DNA from: an uncultured Rothia sp.
GTDB lineage: Bacteria; Actinomycetota; Actinomycetes; Actinomycetales; Micrococcaceae
Direction of reading: 5' to 3'
DNA: 18,464 bases
Assembly: GCA_946222285.1 (NCBI GenBank)
Contig: CAMIIP010000029.1
Location: forward strand, 1 to 18,464
Shown: in pieces, positions 8,208 through 14,649 of the stretch
Numbering within the stretch: position 1 is the first letter of the stretch
How the letters are laid out: each line of letters starts with the position of its first letter
Notes under the pieces: model-generated
What the model saw: the letters and a program-made list of their open reading frames with translations, nothing else
Told to the model about the DNA's origin: nothing
Database searches by the model: none
Position numbers and translations under genes: made by a program

Positions 8208-8897
8208 CTAATTCCACTTTCGCGGATTCTTTCGAGAAGATTTAGCCTCTGCCTCAGCCCAAGCTCGCTGGGCAGGAGTGAGACTAGCCCCTCGATGCTG
8301 TGACGCCGGTCTTGAACCCTGGTGCGTTTGCACCCCGACGCTGGTGTCAATAGAACCACCGGTAGTGCCACCACGCCAGCCATGACAAATGGCGATTGCC
8401 AGCGCATCTGCGGCGTCGGCAGGTTTAGGCATGGTCTCTAAACCAAGGATCCGCGTGACCATCCGCCCCACCGAGGCTTTATCCGCACGCCCAGAACCGG
8501 TTACCGCAGCCTTCACCTCAGAAGGAGTATGAAAATACACCGGAATATTGCGACTCGCCGCAGCCACAATAACAACGCCAGAAGCGTGAGCGGTACCAAT
8601 CACCGTAGTGACCTGCTCCTGAGCGAAAACACGCTCAATAGCCAGAGCATCTGGTCGGTAGGTATCGAGCCAACTTTCGGTGGCTTGAAAAATCCTCAGA
8701 ATACGCTGATCTAGAGTTTCAGCAGGAATTGTGCCAGCTACACCCACATTGAGAAAGTAAGCCTTACGGTTAGGAGTCATATCTATCAAGCCAAAACCGC
8801 AACGCGTCAGACCGGGATCAACCCCTAAGATACGGGCAGCGCCCGGAACCCTATCAGTAGGAGTAAGTTCCGGGCGCTGTGAGGAGCTTGTTTGCAC
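8208..8897 (-). CDS. ruvC: Crossover junction endodeoxyribonuclease RuvC
   Basis: RuvC cuts Holliday junctions symmetrically, using an RNase H-like fold. The four acidic catalytic residues can be placed: D27 in ILGVDPGLTRCG, E88 in LAIERVF, and D161 and D164 in ADAADALAIA. Their spacing matches E. coli D7/E66/D138/D141. The product is 229 residues, about 40-50 longer than most RuvCs. It has 20 extra residues before the fold and a C-terminal tail of about 55 residues, polar then basic (ending SSRKNPRKWN). The start is GTG at 8897 with AAAGGG eight bases upstream. It is 18 bases after the yebC stop, so yebC and ruvCAB probably form one operon. Confidence 0.95.
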   Translation of the reverse strand: MQTSSSQRPELTPTDRVPGAARILGVDPGLTRCGFGLIDMTPNRKAYFLNVGVAGTIPAETLDQRILRIFQATESWLDTYRPDALAIERVFAQEQVTTVIGTAHASGVVIVAAASRNIPVYFHTPSEVKAAVTGSGRADKASVGRMVTRILGLETMPKPADAADALAIAICHGWRGGTTGGSIDTSVGVQTHQGSRPASQHRGASLTPAQRAWAEAEAKSSRKNPRKWN

Positions 8898-8915
8898 TCT
8901 CTAAAAACCCTTTAT

Positions 8916-9674
8916 TTATTCGGCTTCGAGTTCAGCCATAACGGACTCGTTGATATCCGCGTTGGAATAAACGTTCTGAACATCGTCCAACTCTTCAATC
9001 GCGTCTGCAAGTTTGAGGAATTTGCGTGCGCCTTCGGCATCGATTTCAACCTGCATGGTGGGGCGGAAAACCGGATCGTCATTGTTGTATTCGAGACCAG
9101 CTTCTTCCAACGCCTTACGGATAGCAGGAAGATCGGTAGGCTCAGACACCACGGTGAAGATATCGCCGTCATCAATTACTTCGTCGGCTCCGGCATCAAG
9201 AACTGCCATGAGAACGTCATCTTCGGTCAGACCCTCGGTCTTTTCAACTTCGGCAACGCCCTTGCGCTCGAAAAGGAAGGCAACAGAGCCAGCATCAGCC
9301 ATAGAACCACCGTTACGGGTGACGGCGGTGCGCACCTCGGCAGCAGCACGGTTACGATTATCGGTAAGGCACTCAATGTAAAGCGCAGTACCCTGAGGAC
9401 CACGTGCCTCATAGAGAATTTCGGTGTATTCGATAGTTTCGCCGGTGAGACCCGCACCGCGCTTAATAGCGCGATCGATGTTGTCGTTAGGCACAGAGTT
9501 CTTCTTAGCCTTCGATACCGCCAGATCAAGCGCAGGGTTACCGGAAGTATCAGCACCACCCATACGAGCCGCTACTTCAATTGCTTTAATATACTTGGCG
9601 AAAGCCTTGGCGCGCTTGGCATCAATCGCTGCCTTCTTATGTTTGGTGGTTGCCCATTTGGAGTGACCTGACAT
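8916..9674 (-). CDS. yebC: YebC/PmpR (TACO1) family protein
   Basis: The 252-residue product is a full-length YebC-family protein, with the hallmark MSGHSKWATTKHKKAAIDAK start and the conserved SVPNDNIDRAIKRG segment. Family members have been described both as DNA-binding regulators (PmpR) and as ribosome-associated factors that relieve stalling, like mitochondrial TACO1. The sequence does not decide between these. The gene commonly lies directly upstream of ruvCAB, as here. AGGAA is four bases before the ATG. The 86-base leader region contains a short GC-rich hairpin. Confidence 0.95.
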   Translation of the reverse strand: MSGHSKWATTKHKKAAIDAKRAKAFAKYIKAIEVAARMGGADTSGNPALDLAVSKAKKNSVPNDNIDRAIKRGAGLTGETIEYTEILYEARGPQGTALYIECLTDNRNRAAAEVRTAVTRNGGSMADAGSVAFLFERKGVAEVEKTEGLTEDDVLMAVLDAGADEVIDDGDIFTVVSEPTDLPAIRKALEEAGLEYNNDDPVFRPTMQVEIDAEGARKFLKLADAIEELDDVQNVYSNADINESVMAELEAE

Positions 9675-9697
9675 AAGGTTCCTACCTTTCTTGGCGG

Positions 9698-9713
9698 GCG
9701 CACCTTCGTGCGC
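9698..9713. promoter_or_regulatory. Short GC hairpin in the gatD-yebC gap
   Basis: GCGCAC (9698-9703) and GTGCGC (9708-9713) form a perfect 6-bp stem with a four-base loop. Neither side carries a T-tract. It lies 48 bases after the gatD stop and 23 bases before the yebC ATG, so it could be a weak terminator for murT-gatD or a structure in the yebC leader. The rest of the gap shows no convincing promoter. Confidence 0.35.
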
Positions 9714-9760
9714 GAAGTCTATGAGTTCTTAAGTCGGCTTCTAGTCTAATACAAACGACT

Positions 9761-10525
9761 TTAGCGGGGGCGTTCTACTGCCGAAGCCCGCGCTTTCTCT
9801 ACCAGTGAATCGTCGATAGTAGAGGGCGTAAAGTTTTCAAATTTTTTCTCTGCGGCTTTTTGAATCAAAAAGTCGGAGATTTTTGGGTTCTTAGGGAGCA
9901 GAGATCCGTGCAGATAAGTGCCAATCACGTTATGGACGCGCGCACCCTCCTGCCCATCGTTCTTATTATTGCCTTCGCCCTTGACGACGGTTGCTAATGG
10001 TTTAGCGCCCTCGCCCAATGTAGTGAGTCCCGAGTGATTTTCATAGCCGATGATAGTGCCAAATTCTTCGGATTCTTCGACAATATTGCCAATGAGGCGT
10101 TCTTCACCGCCCACCGTGACCGCATCGAATATTCCAATACCGGGTAAAGTTTGTCCGCCGATAGTGCGAAATTCCTTACCGAAAAGTTGGTAGAGACCGC
10201 AGATAACCAGCATGGGAGTGCCACTTTCAGCTTTTTCGCGCAGAATGGGCGCGATAGATTGCAGGTCATCACCGATAACGGTTTGCCCCGAATCCTGTCC
10301 TCCGCCACCCACAATAATGTCTGCATCATCAGGGAAAGTATCTTCGGGGTTATAATCCACAATTTCCACTTCAAAACCGTGAGCTTTAGCTCGACGTGAA
10401 AGGGAAAGAGTATTGCCCCAGTCGCCGTAGATATTCATATCGCGGGGATAAAGCTGAACGATTTTGAGGCTCTTGCCGGAGTTGGTTTTCGAAGTGTTGG
10501 CTGTATCAGCATTACTGATGCTCAT
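9761..10525 (-). CDS. gatD: Lipid II isoglutaminyl synthase, glutaminase subunit GatD
   Basis: GatD is a class I glutamine amidotransferase (CobB/CobQ-like) that releases ammonia from glutamine. MurT uses the ammonia to amidate the alpha-carboxyl of D-Glu in the lipid II stem peptide, giving D-isoglutamine. The product is 254 residues. An N-terminal tail of about 18 polar residues precedes the Rossmann-like core (IVQLYPRDMNIYGDWGN, 22-38). The nucleophile is C109 in LVICGLYQLFG; the catalytic His is H206 in GTYLHGSLLPKNP, a GatD signature. The ATG overlaps the murT stop by one base (TAATG), with GGAGG upstream inside murT, so translation is coupled. In M. tuberculosis the pair lies elsewhere (Rv3712-Rv3713), so its place beside yebC is unusual. 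Confidence 0.94.
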   Translation of the reverse strand: MSISNADTANTSKTNSGKSLKIVQLYPRDMNIYGDWGNTLSLSRRAKAHGFEVEIVDYNPEDTFPDDADIIVGGGGQDSGQTVIGDDLQSIAPILREKAESGTPMLVICGLYQLFGKEFRTIGGQTLPGIGIFDAVTVGGEERLIGNIVEESEEFGTIIGYENHSGLTTLGEGAKPLATVVKGEGNNKNDGQEGARVHNVIGTYLHGSLLPKNPKISDFLIQKAAEKKFENFTPSTIDDSLVEKARASAVERPR

Positions 10526-11817
10526 TAGGAGATTTCCTCCACGTCTGTGATTTTGGAGAGGTTTTTACGAATGGCAAGCATGGCAGTGTAGGTACAGAAA
10601 ATGCGCATGGGTTTACCGTTGGAGTTCTTGATAAAGACTGCTAGCGCTTCTTCGAGGTCTTCATTGACTGCTACAACAGGCACGTCCTCGTGTTCTAGAC
10701 GTAGCGCCATATCGTAGGCACGAACACCCGAGACCATCGTTACCCCACCTTTTTGAAGTGAATGGAAATCAACGTCCCAGAGCCAGCTCACATCGCGCCC
10801 GTCGGCATAAGCATCGTTGATAGCAATCATGGTGGCGTAATCTCGCGCATCTGCCGATGCCAATGAGAGACGGAAACCAGAAGGATTCTTAACTAACAAA
10901 AGCTGCAGAGTCTGCCCCTCAACGTGCAGGGTTTCACCGCGACCGAAAGCCGGAGTGATTTTCGCCAGCTCAGCGGTGAGCGCAACGCGATCTGCTTGAT
11001 CACCCATCACATCTAGAGTCAGCGCCATTGCAGCGGCAGCATTGAAAATATTGTAGACACCGTAGAGGTTAATGGTGCCTTTAAGCTCTTCGTTACCAGC
11101 CTGAAAAGTAGCGGCGGTGCCGGTGAAGTCTTTAAGAAGAACGTCTGCGGCCGGAAGCTCGGGAACGACCTGAGCAGTATTGACAGGTGACTCGGCAGTA
11201 CGCATGTCATCATCCGAAGGGAACATCTTGCGTAGCTTCTCGGAAAGACCGAAATACTTAACCTTGGTGCCCTCCTGAACATTTTCAGCCAACGAACGAA
11301 TACGTGGATCCTCACGATTAAGGACAACGGTGCCGGTCGTTGCCGCAGCAACGTGGGCGAGCATACGGCGAGTAGTATCAATCTCGCCGAAACGGTCAAG
11401 CTGATCACGGAGCACGTTGAGGAGCAAGGCGCGCTGCGGCTTAACTGCTCTCACAAAATGCACAGCGTGAGCTTCGTCGAGTTCTAGAACCGCGATATCG
11501 GCATCCAATTTACCCGCCAGATTCATCTCACCCAGCAATGCCGCCGCAACACCGCGCACAAAGTTAGAACCGGTACGGTTAGTAAAAACTTTCAGACCCT
11601 GCGACTCAAGAAGTTGCACGACCATTTTGGTAGTAGTTGTTTTGCCGTTAGTTCCGGAGACCACCACCACTCCCCGAGGGAGTTTAGCGAGTTCTTCGGC
11701 AACGAAATTAGGATGGATTTTTTCCATGACGAGACCGGGAAAAGCCGATCCGCCACCGCGCAGTTTAGTGGCGTAACGAACGCCCTGGCCAATAAGTCGT
11801 AAAGCAGGTCTGGACAT
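10525..11817 (-). CDS. murT: Lipid II isoglutaminyl synthase, Mur ligase subunit MurT
   Basis: MurT activates the D-Glu alpha-carboxyl of lipid II with ATP and accepts ammonia from GatD. The 430-residue product matches the family's length (about 437 in Staphylococcus aureus). It begins with the conserved MSRPALRLIGQGVRYATKLR. The ATP-binding GTNGKTTTT lies at 55-63, LELDEAHAVHFV at 111-122, NVLRDQLDRFGEID at 134-147, and the C-terminal NDAYADGRDVSWLWDVDF at 334-351, the region whose Asp is thought to complete the GatD active site. The middle segment (about 190-240), where MurT proteins usually carry a four-cysteine zinc ribbon, has no cysteine. The frame is open far upstream, antisense to the DUF2797 gene. 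The conserved N-terminus and a -10 element seven bases before this ATG fix the start, which has no Shine-Dalgarno. Confidence 0.93.
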   Translation of the reverse strand: MSRPALRLIGQGVRYATKLRGGGSAFPGLVMEKIHPNFVAEELAKLPRGVVVVSGTNGKTTTTKMVVQLLESQGLKVFTNRTGSNFVRGVAAALLGEMNLAGKLDADIAVLELDEAHAVHFVRAVKPQRALLLNVLRDQLDRFGEIDTTRRMLAHVAAATTGTVVLNREDPRIRSLAENVQEGTKVKYFGLSEKLRKMFPSDDDMRTAESPVNTAQVVPELPAADVLLKDFTGTAATFQAGNEELKGTINLYGVYNIFNAAAAMALTLDVMGDQADRVALTAELAKITPAFGRGETLHVEGQTLQLLLVKNPSGFRLSLASADARDYATMIAINDAYADGRDVSWLWDVDFHSLQKGGVTMVSGVRAYDMALRLEHEDVPVVAVNEDLEEALAVFIKNSNGKPMRIFCTYTAMLAIRKNLSKITDVEEIS

Positions 11818-11824
11818 GGGTTTT

Positions 11825-11854
11825 ATTTTAGCGGGTTTGGGCGAGGTCTGTGCA
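11825..11854 (-). promoter_or_regulatory. murT promoter for a leaderless transcript
   Basis: On the minus strand, -35 TGCACA (11849-11854, 4 of 6) and -10 TAAAAT (11825-11830, 5 of 6) are 18 bases apart. Seven bases separate the -10 from the murT ATG, so transcription would begin at or one base from the start codon. No Shine-Dalgarno is present. A dyad, CTGTG-CA-CACAG (11848-11859), covers the -35 and could be an operator. Confidence 0.55.
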
Positions 11855-11948
11855 CACAGGAGATTCTTTGCCTTGTACTGCCAGGATTTTCCTATGACAA
11901 CAAACATATATGGTGTAGAGCGAGAACCACCTTTTGCACAAGTTTCGA

Positions 11949-11954
11949 TAAAGT
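11949..11954 (+). promoter_or_regulatory. -10 element of the DUF2797 gene, leaderless geometry
   Basis: TAAAGT fits TANNNT and ends seven bases before the ATG at 11962, the same distance as in the divergent murT promoter. There is no Shine-Dalgarno before this ATG. No good -35 is visible at 16-18 bases, so the call rests on -10 position and the absence of a ribosome binding site. Confidence 0.4.
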
Positions 11955-11961
11955 TAAGCGC

Positions 11962-12978
11962 ATGTCTAATCTGCTCTTTCCTGAGAACCACCAGCACCCC
12001 ATCATCTTCCGCGACCTCAAATGGGAAAACCGCGTGCCCACCATCGTCATCGAACCAGTCGTTGATGACAAACCACTCGGCAAGCTCAAGCGCACCCGAC
12101 TGGAACCAGGAGCTTTCATCGGAATCGATACACGCGCTTCTGCAATTGAAGCTGAAGGTTTGCCCACCTCTAAGTATTGTGCGGGTTATGCGCGTGCACT
12201 CACAGAAGAGACCGGCTTCGACATCGTTTCCTGCCCCGAGCAATCCCTCATTGAGAAGGGAAAGCAGTGCGCTCGGTGCGAAGCCCGCGACGAATTCTCC
12301 GCCATGCACGGTATCCACCGTGGCGCTCAACTTGCACCCGCCGCTCAAGCTTACGCTAACTTGGAGCACTGGCTCTACATCGCGACCTTCCCGGACGGCA
12401 CGTCCAAGGTCGGCACCTCTTCTTTGTTCTCTAAGCCCCGCCGACTCGACGAGCAAGCAGTCGCGCTCGCTACCTACGTTGCTCATGCCGACGACGGCAC
12501 GCAGGTACGTATCTGGGAAGATTTGGTTTCGCGGGAGGCAGGATTGGTGCAGGGCAAACTCGTTTCCACCAAGTTTAAAGCATGGACTAATCCTCGTCCT
12601 ACTTCTGAAATTGAACATGCTCACAAGCAGGCTGTTTCGCTGGCGAACTGGGCGCTGATGGAAGCTTCGCTGGATGCTTTTGACGCGGTGATTTCTGAAG
12701 AGCAGATGATTGACGAAAAATGGGTTCCCTCCCCCGCTATGGAACCAGCTTATGATTCGATTCTCTCTGAGTCTGCGACTTCTCTGCCCGCATTTGATTC
12801 CCTGTGGAACTCAGCCAACGGTTTCTATGTGGTGGGCGCTACCGGCAAATTCCTCGTGGTTCATTTTGGCGATCCGGAAGTGAAGTTTCTGGTAAATCTT
12901 GCCGATTTGGCTAACCGCGTGATGCTCCCGTACTGGGAAATATCGGCGCAACCTGATGTGCAGAGTTCGCTCTTCTAG
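11962..12978 (+). CDS. DUF2797 family protein
   Basis: The 338-residue product has the landmarks of the uncharacterised DUF2797 family. A cysteine segment (C91, C103, C106; CPEQ...QCARC) is followed by HGIHRGAQLAPAAQAY (116-131). Then comes WLYIATFPDGTSKVGTS (137-153) with R160-R161 and a Q/E pattern (Q165, E186). The order Y-I, K-V-G, R, Q, E resembles the GIY-YIG/T5orf172 fold, so a divergent nuclease-like domain is possible; that is inference, not a known activity. A C-terminal domain of about 130 residues has no motif I recognise. The gene diverges from murT across 144 bases. Its stop overlaps the possible GTG start of the MepB-like gene (TAGTG), indicating an operon. Confidence 0.7.
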   Translation: MSNLLFPENHQHPIIFRDLKWENRVPTIVIEPVVDDKPLGKLKRTRLEPGAFIGIDTRASAIEAEGLPTSKYCAGYARALTEETGFDIVSCPEQSLIEKGKQCARCEARDEFSAMHGIHRGAQLAPAAQAYANLEHWLYIATFPDGTSKVGTSSLFSKPRRLDEQAVALATYVAHADDGTQVRIWEDLVSREAGLVQGKLVSTKFKAWTNPRPTSEIEHAHKQAVSLANWALMEASLDAFDAVISEEQMIDEKWVPSPAMEPAYDSILSESATSLPAFDSLWNSANGFYVVGATGKFLVVHFGDPEVKFLVNLADLANRVMLPYWEISAQPDVQSSLF

Positions 12979-13475
12979 TGGAACCGAACGATATGCTTTC
13001 TGCTGATGAAATTCGTCAGCGTTTCCCGCAACTCGCGGGCTTTCTGAGTAGCCAAAACTTGCTAGTCTCTGGGCGGTTAGCAGTTTGGGCAGAAGAACAA
13101 AACATCGATTACGAATCTGCTGTTTTCATGCAAAATGGAGAGCTCTGGCGGTGGAGAACAGCCCGCATCACGCCCGCTAAACCTGGGGCTTTTGTGGCGC
13201 TTTGGAGAAGAAACTCCCAGGGCTCTACCGAGCCCTTTGATGCGACCGATGAATGTGCGGGTGTAATGATTGGAGTTGCCGATGACGACGGTAGCGGCAT
13301 CTTCACATTTACCAACAAAGATCTGGAGCGATTAGGCATCTACCAATCCACCGCGCAGCCTGGCAAGCGGGGTTTCAGGCTCTATATGCCTTGGAACGAT
13401 AGATTAAATCGGCAAGCCCAACGCACGAAAGAAGCACAGGCTCAATTCTTCTTGCCTATGACTACGGTTAAATAG
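12978..13475 (+). CDS. MepB-like domain protein
   Basis: The 165-residue product matches the MepB-like family, named after the third gene of the S. aureus mepRAB operon and of unknown function. Diagnostic blocks are ARITPAKPGAFVALWRR (62-78), PFDATDE (87-92), a GIFTFTNKDLERLGIY segment (107-122), GKRGFRLYMPWN (129-140), and QAQRTKEAQAQFFL (146-159). No membrane segment or signal peptide is seen. The start could be GTG at 12978, overlapping the DUF2797 stop by one base, or ATG at 12993, preceded by GGAA nine bases away. The difference is five residues outside the conserved region. There is no MepR or MepA neighbour. A strong terminator follows 15 bases after the stop. Confidence 0.75.
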   Translation: MEPNDMLSADEIRQRFPQLAGFLSSQNLLVSGRLAVWAEEQNIDYESAVFMQNGELWRWRTARITPAKPGAFVALWRRNSQGSTEPFDATDECAGVMIGVADDDGSGIFTFTNKDLERLGIYQSTAQPGKRGFRLYMPWNDRLNRQAQRTKEAQAQFFLPMTTVK

Positions 13476-13490
13476 AAACTATATTTTCCA

Positions 13491-13528
13491 AAAAATGAGT
13501 GGACTCATTAATGAGTCCACTCATTTTT
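13491..13528. terminator. 38-bp perfect palindrome, bidirectional terminator
   Basis: The 18 bases at 13491-13508 are the exact reverse complement of 13511-13528, around a central TA that is itself palindromic. The stem core is ATGAGTGGACTCAT. The plus strand ends in CATTTTTA and the minus strand in CATTTTTTGG, so both convergent genes (MepB-like, stop 13475; HIT, stop 13536) get a stem with a U-tail. Confidence 0.9.
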
Positions 13529-13535
13529 ACACCTT

Positions 13536-14084
13536 CTAGTTTTTCGGCCAAGCCTCTGCGACAAGCTCACGAATCTCGCTCAGCGTCTGCGTTACGGTTT
13601 TTGTCCCCGCCACAATGGGTAAAAAGTTTGTGTCTCCCGACCAGCGCGGCACAATGTGCTGGTGCAGATGGTCAGCTATGCCGGCTCCCCCGATTTTGCC
13701 CTGGTTCATGCCGATATTGAATCCCGCTGTATGACTGACTTCGCGGAGAACACCCATACCCTGCTGCGTAATTGCCGCGATGTCGGCAGTTTCCTCGACC
13801 GTGGCGTCATCGTAATTTGGAATGTGACGGTATGGAATGACCAGCAAATGCCCAGGGTTATAGGGATAAAGATTCAACACCGCGTAAGCATGTTCGCCGC
13901 GGTGAACGATAAGCGACTCCTCATCGGAGCGTGACGGTGCCGCGCAGAATGGACATGTATCTTCGTTGTAATCTTTCTGCCCGCCACTGGTGTAGGCGCG
14001 ACGGTGGGGAGTCCAGAGCCGCTGGAAAGCATCGGGTACGCCGGGAAGTTCGAAGTCATCGGTAGTGTATTCGGGAGTCTCCAT
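13536..14084 (-). CDS. HIT domain nucleotide hydrolase/phosphorylase (Rv2613c-type)
   Basis: This is a histidine-triad protein. The active-site motif HLHQHIV has H139, H141 and H143. A CPFC pair (C44, C47) is a likely zinc site. The product is 182 residues, and the gene is the counterpart of the actinobacterial HIT gene next to thrS. The M. tuberculosis member, Rv2613c, is reported as a diadenosine tetraphosphate (Ap4A) phosphorylase, and a similar role is likely here. The usual next gene, pgsA, is missing. No Shine-Dalgarno precedes the ATG. Instead TAGAAT ends six bases upstream, pointing to a leaderless mRNA. Confidence 0.9.
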   Translation of the reverse strand: METPEYTTDDFELPGVPDAFQRLWTPHRRAYTSGGQKDYNEDTCPFCAAPSRSDEESLIVHRGEHAYAVLNLYPYNPGHLLVIPYRHIPNYDDATVEETADIAAITQQGMGVLREVSHTAGFNIGMNQGKIGGAGIADHLHQHIVPRWSGDTNFLPIVAGTKTVTQTLSEIRELVAEAWPKN

Positions 14085-14090
14085 AGAAAT

Positions 14091-14118
14091 ATTCTACGCG
14101 GCTTGCATGAAGTGTGAA
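14091..14118 (-). promoter_or_regulatory. HIT gene promoter for a leaderless transcript
   Basis: On the minus strand, -35 TTCACA (14113-14118, 5 of 6) and -10 TAGAAT (14091-14096, 5 of 6) are 16 bases apart, with six bases from the -10 to the ATG. Transcription would begin at or very near the start codon. It shares a 58-base region with the divergent GNAT gene. Confidence 0.6.
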
Positions 14119-14129
14119 ATGTGACTCAG

Positions 14130-14135
14130 TAGAGT
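14130..14135 (+). promoter_or_regulatory. -10 element of the GNAT gene, leaderless geometry
   Basis: TAGAGT fits TANNNT and ends seven bases before the ATG at 14143. The AGGG inside that spacer is only three bases from the ATG, too close for a normal Shine-Dalgarno. A -35 is not convincing: TTGCAT at 14103 is 21 bases away. Confidence 0.4.
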
Positions 14136-14142
14136 AGGGTTT

Positions 14143-14649
14143 ATGGAAATCCGCGATATCAACGAGAGTCACTCTGTTCAGCTGCAAACGCTGTATGAAG
14201 CTACACCGGGATATTTTCTTAATATTTCGGGGGAGGTGGTCGAACCTAGTTCTGCATTGGAAAACCTGACTGTCTTTCCTCCCGGCGGCCAGCAGAAACC
14301 GATTTTATTGGGCGCCTTCGAGGACAATCAGCTTCTTGGCGTCTGCATCGCAGTAGTTGGTTTTCCTCGTGAGAATTGCAGTCATATTGGGCTGTTACTC
14401 GTAGGCGAGGATTTCCAAGGTCGCGGTATAGGACGAGCTCTTCATCATGCCTATGTGAGTCAAATTCGATCTTATCCAGAAGTGGATACTCTTCGAATTA
14501 GCGTTGTCAGAACCAACTTGCAGCTGGCAGAAGCGTTTTGGAAAAGCCTAGGTTATCGACCCACCGGTGAAACCAAGCCATTCGAGCTGGGGAGCGTAAC
14601 TTCTGAATCCATCATCTATGAGCTACCGCTAAAGGAGAGCCATGTTTAG
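14143..14649 (+). CDS. GNAT family N-acetyltransferase
   Basis: The 168-residue product has the GNAT acetyl-CoA fold. Motif A is HIGLLLVGEDFQGRGIGRAL (81-100), with the QxxGxG/A pyrophosphate loop at 92-97. Motif B covers VVRTNLQLAEAFWKSLGYRPTGE (121-143, given here by its ends V121 and E143). The substrate cannot be read from the sequence. It is the first gene of a plus-strand trio and overlaps the next gene by eight bases, so the two are translationally coupled. Its ATG is 58 bases from that of the divergent HIT gene. Confidence 0.85.
   Translation: MEIRDINESHSVQLQTLYEATPGYFLNISGEVVEPSSALENLTVFPPGGQQKPILLGAFEDNQLLGVCIAVVGFPRENCSHIGLLLVGEDFQGRGIGRALHHAYVSQIRSYPEVDTLRISVVRTNLQLAEAFWKSLGYRPTGETKPFELGSVTSESIIYELPLKESHV

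Noticed and set aside
8892..9671. Plus-strand open frame of 259 codons opposite yebC
   Set aside because: It mirrors the full yebC gene and has no recognisable domain or start signal.
11818..12624. N-terminal extension of murT by about 270 codons
   Set aside because: It runs antisense through the promoter region and the DUF2797 gene. The conserved MurT N-terminus begins at 11817, where a promoter also points.
11816..12658. Plus-strand open frame of 280 codons overlapping the DUF2797 gene in another frame
   Set aside because: The overlapping frame from 11962 has a recognisable family pattern, while this one is low-complexity Ser/Pro/Leu/Arg-rich.
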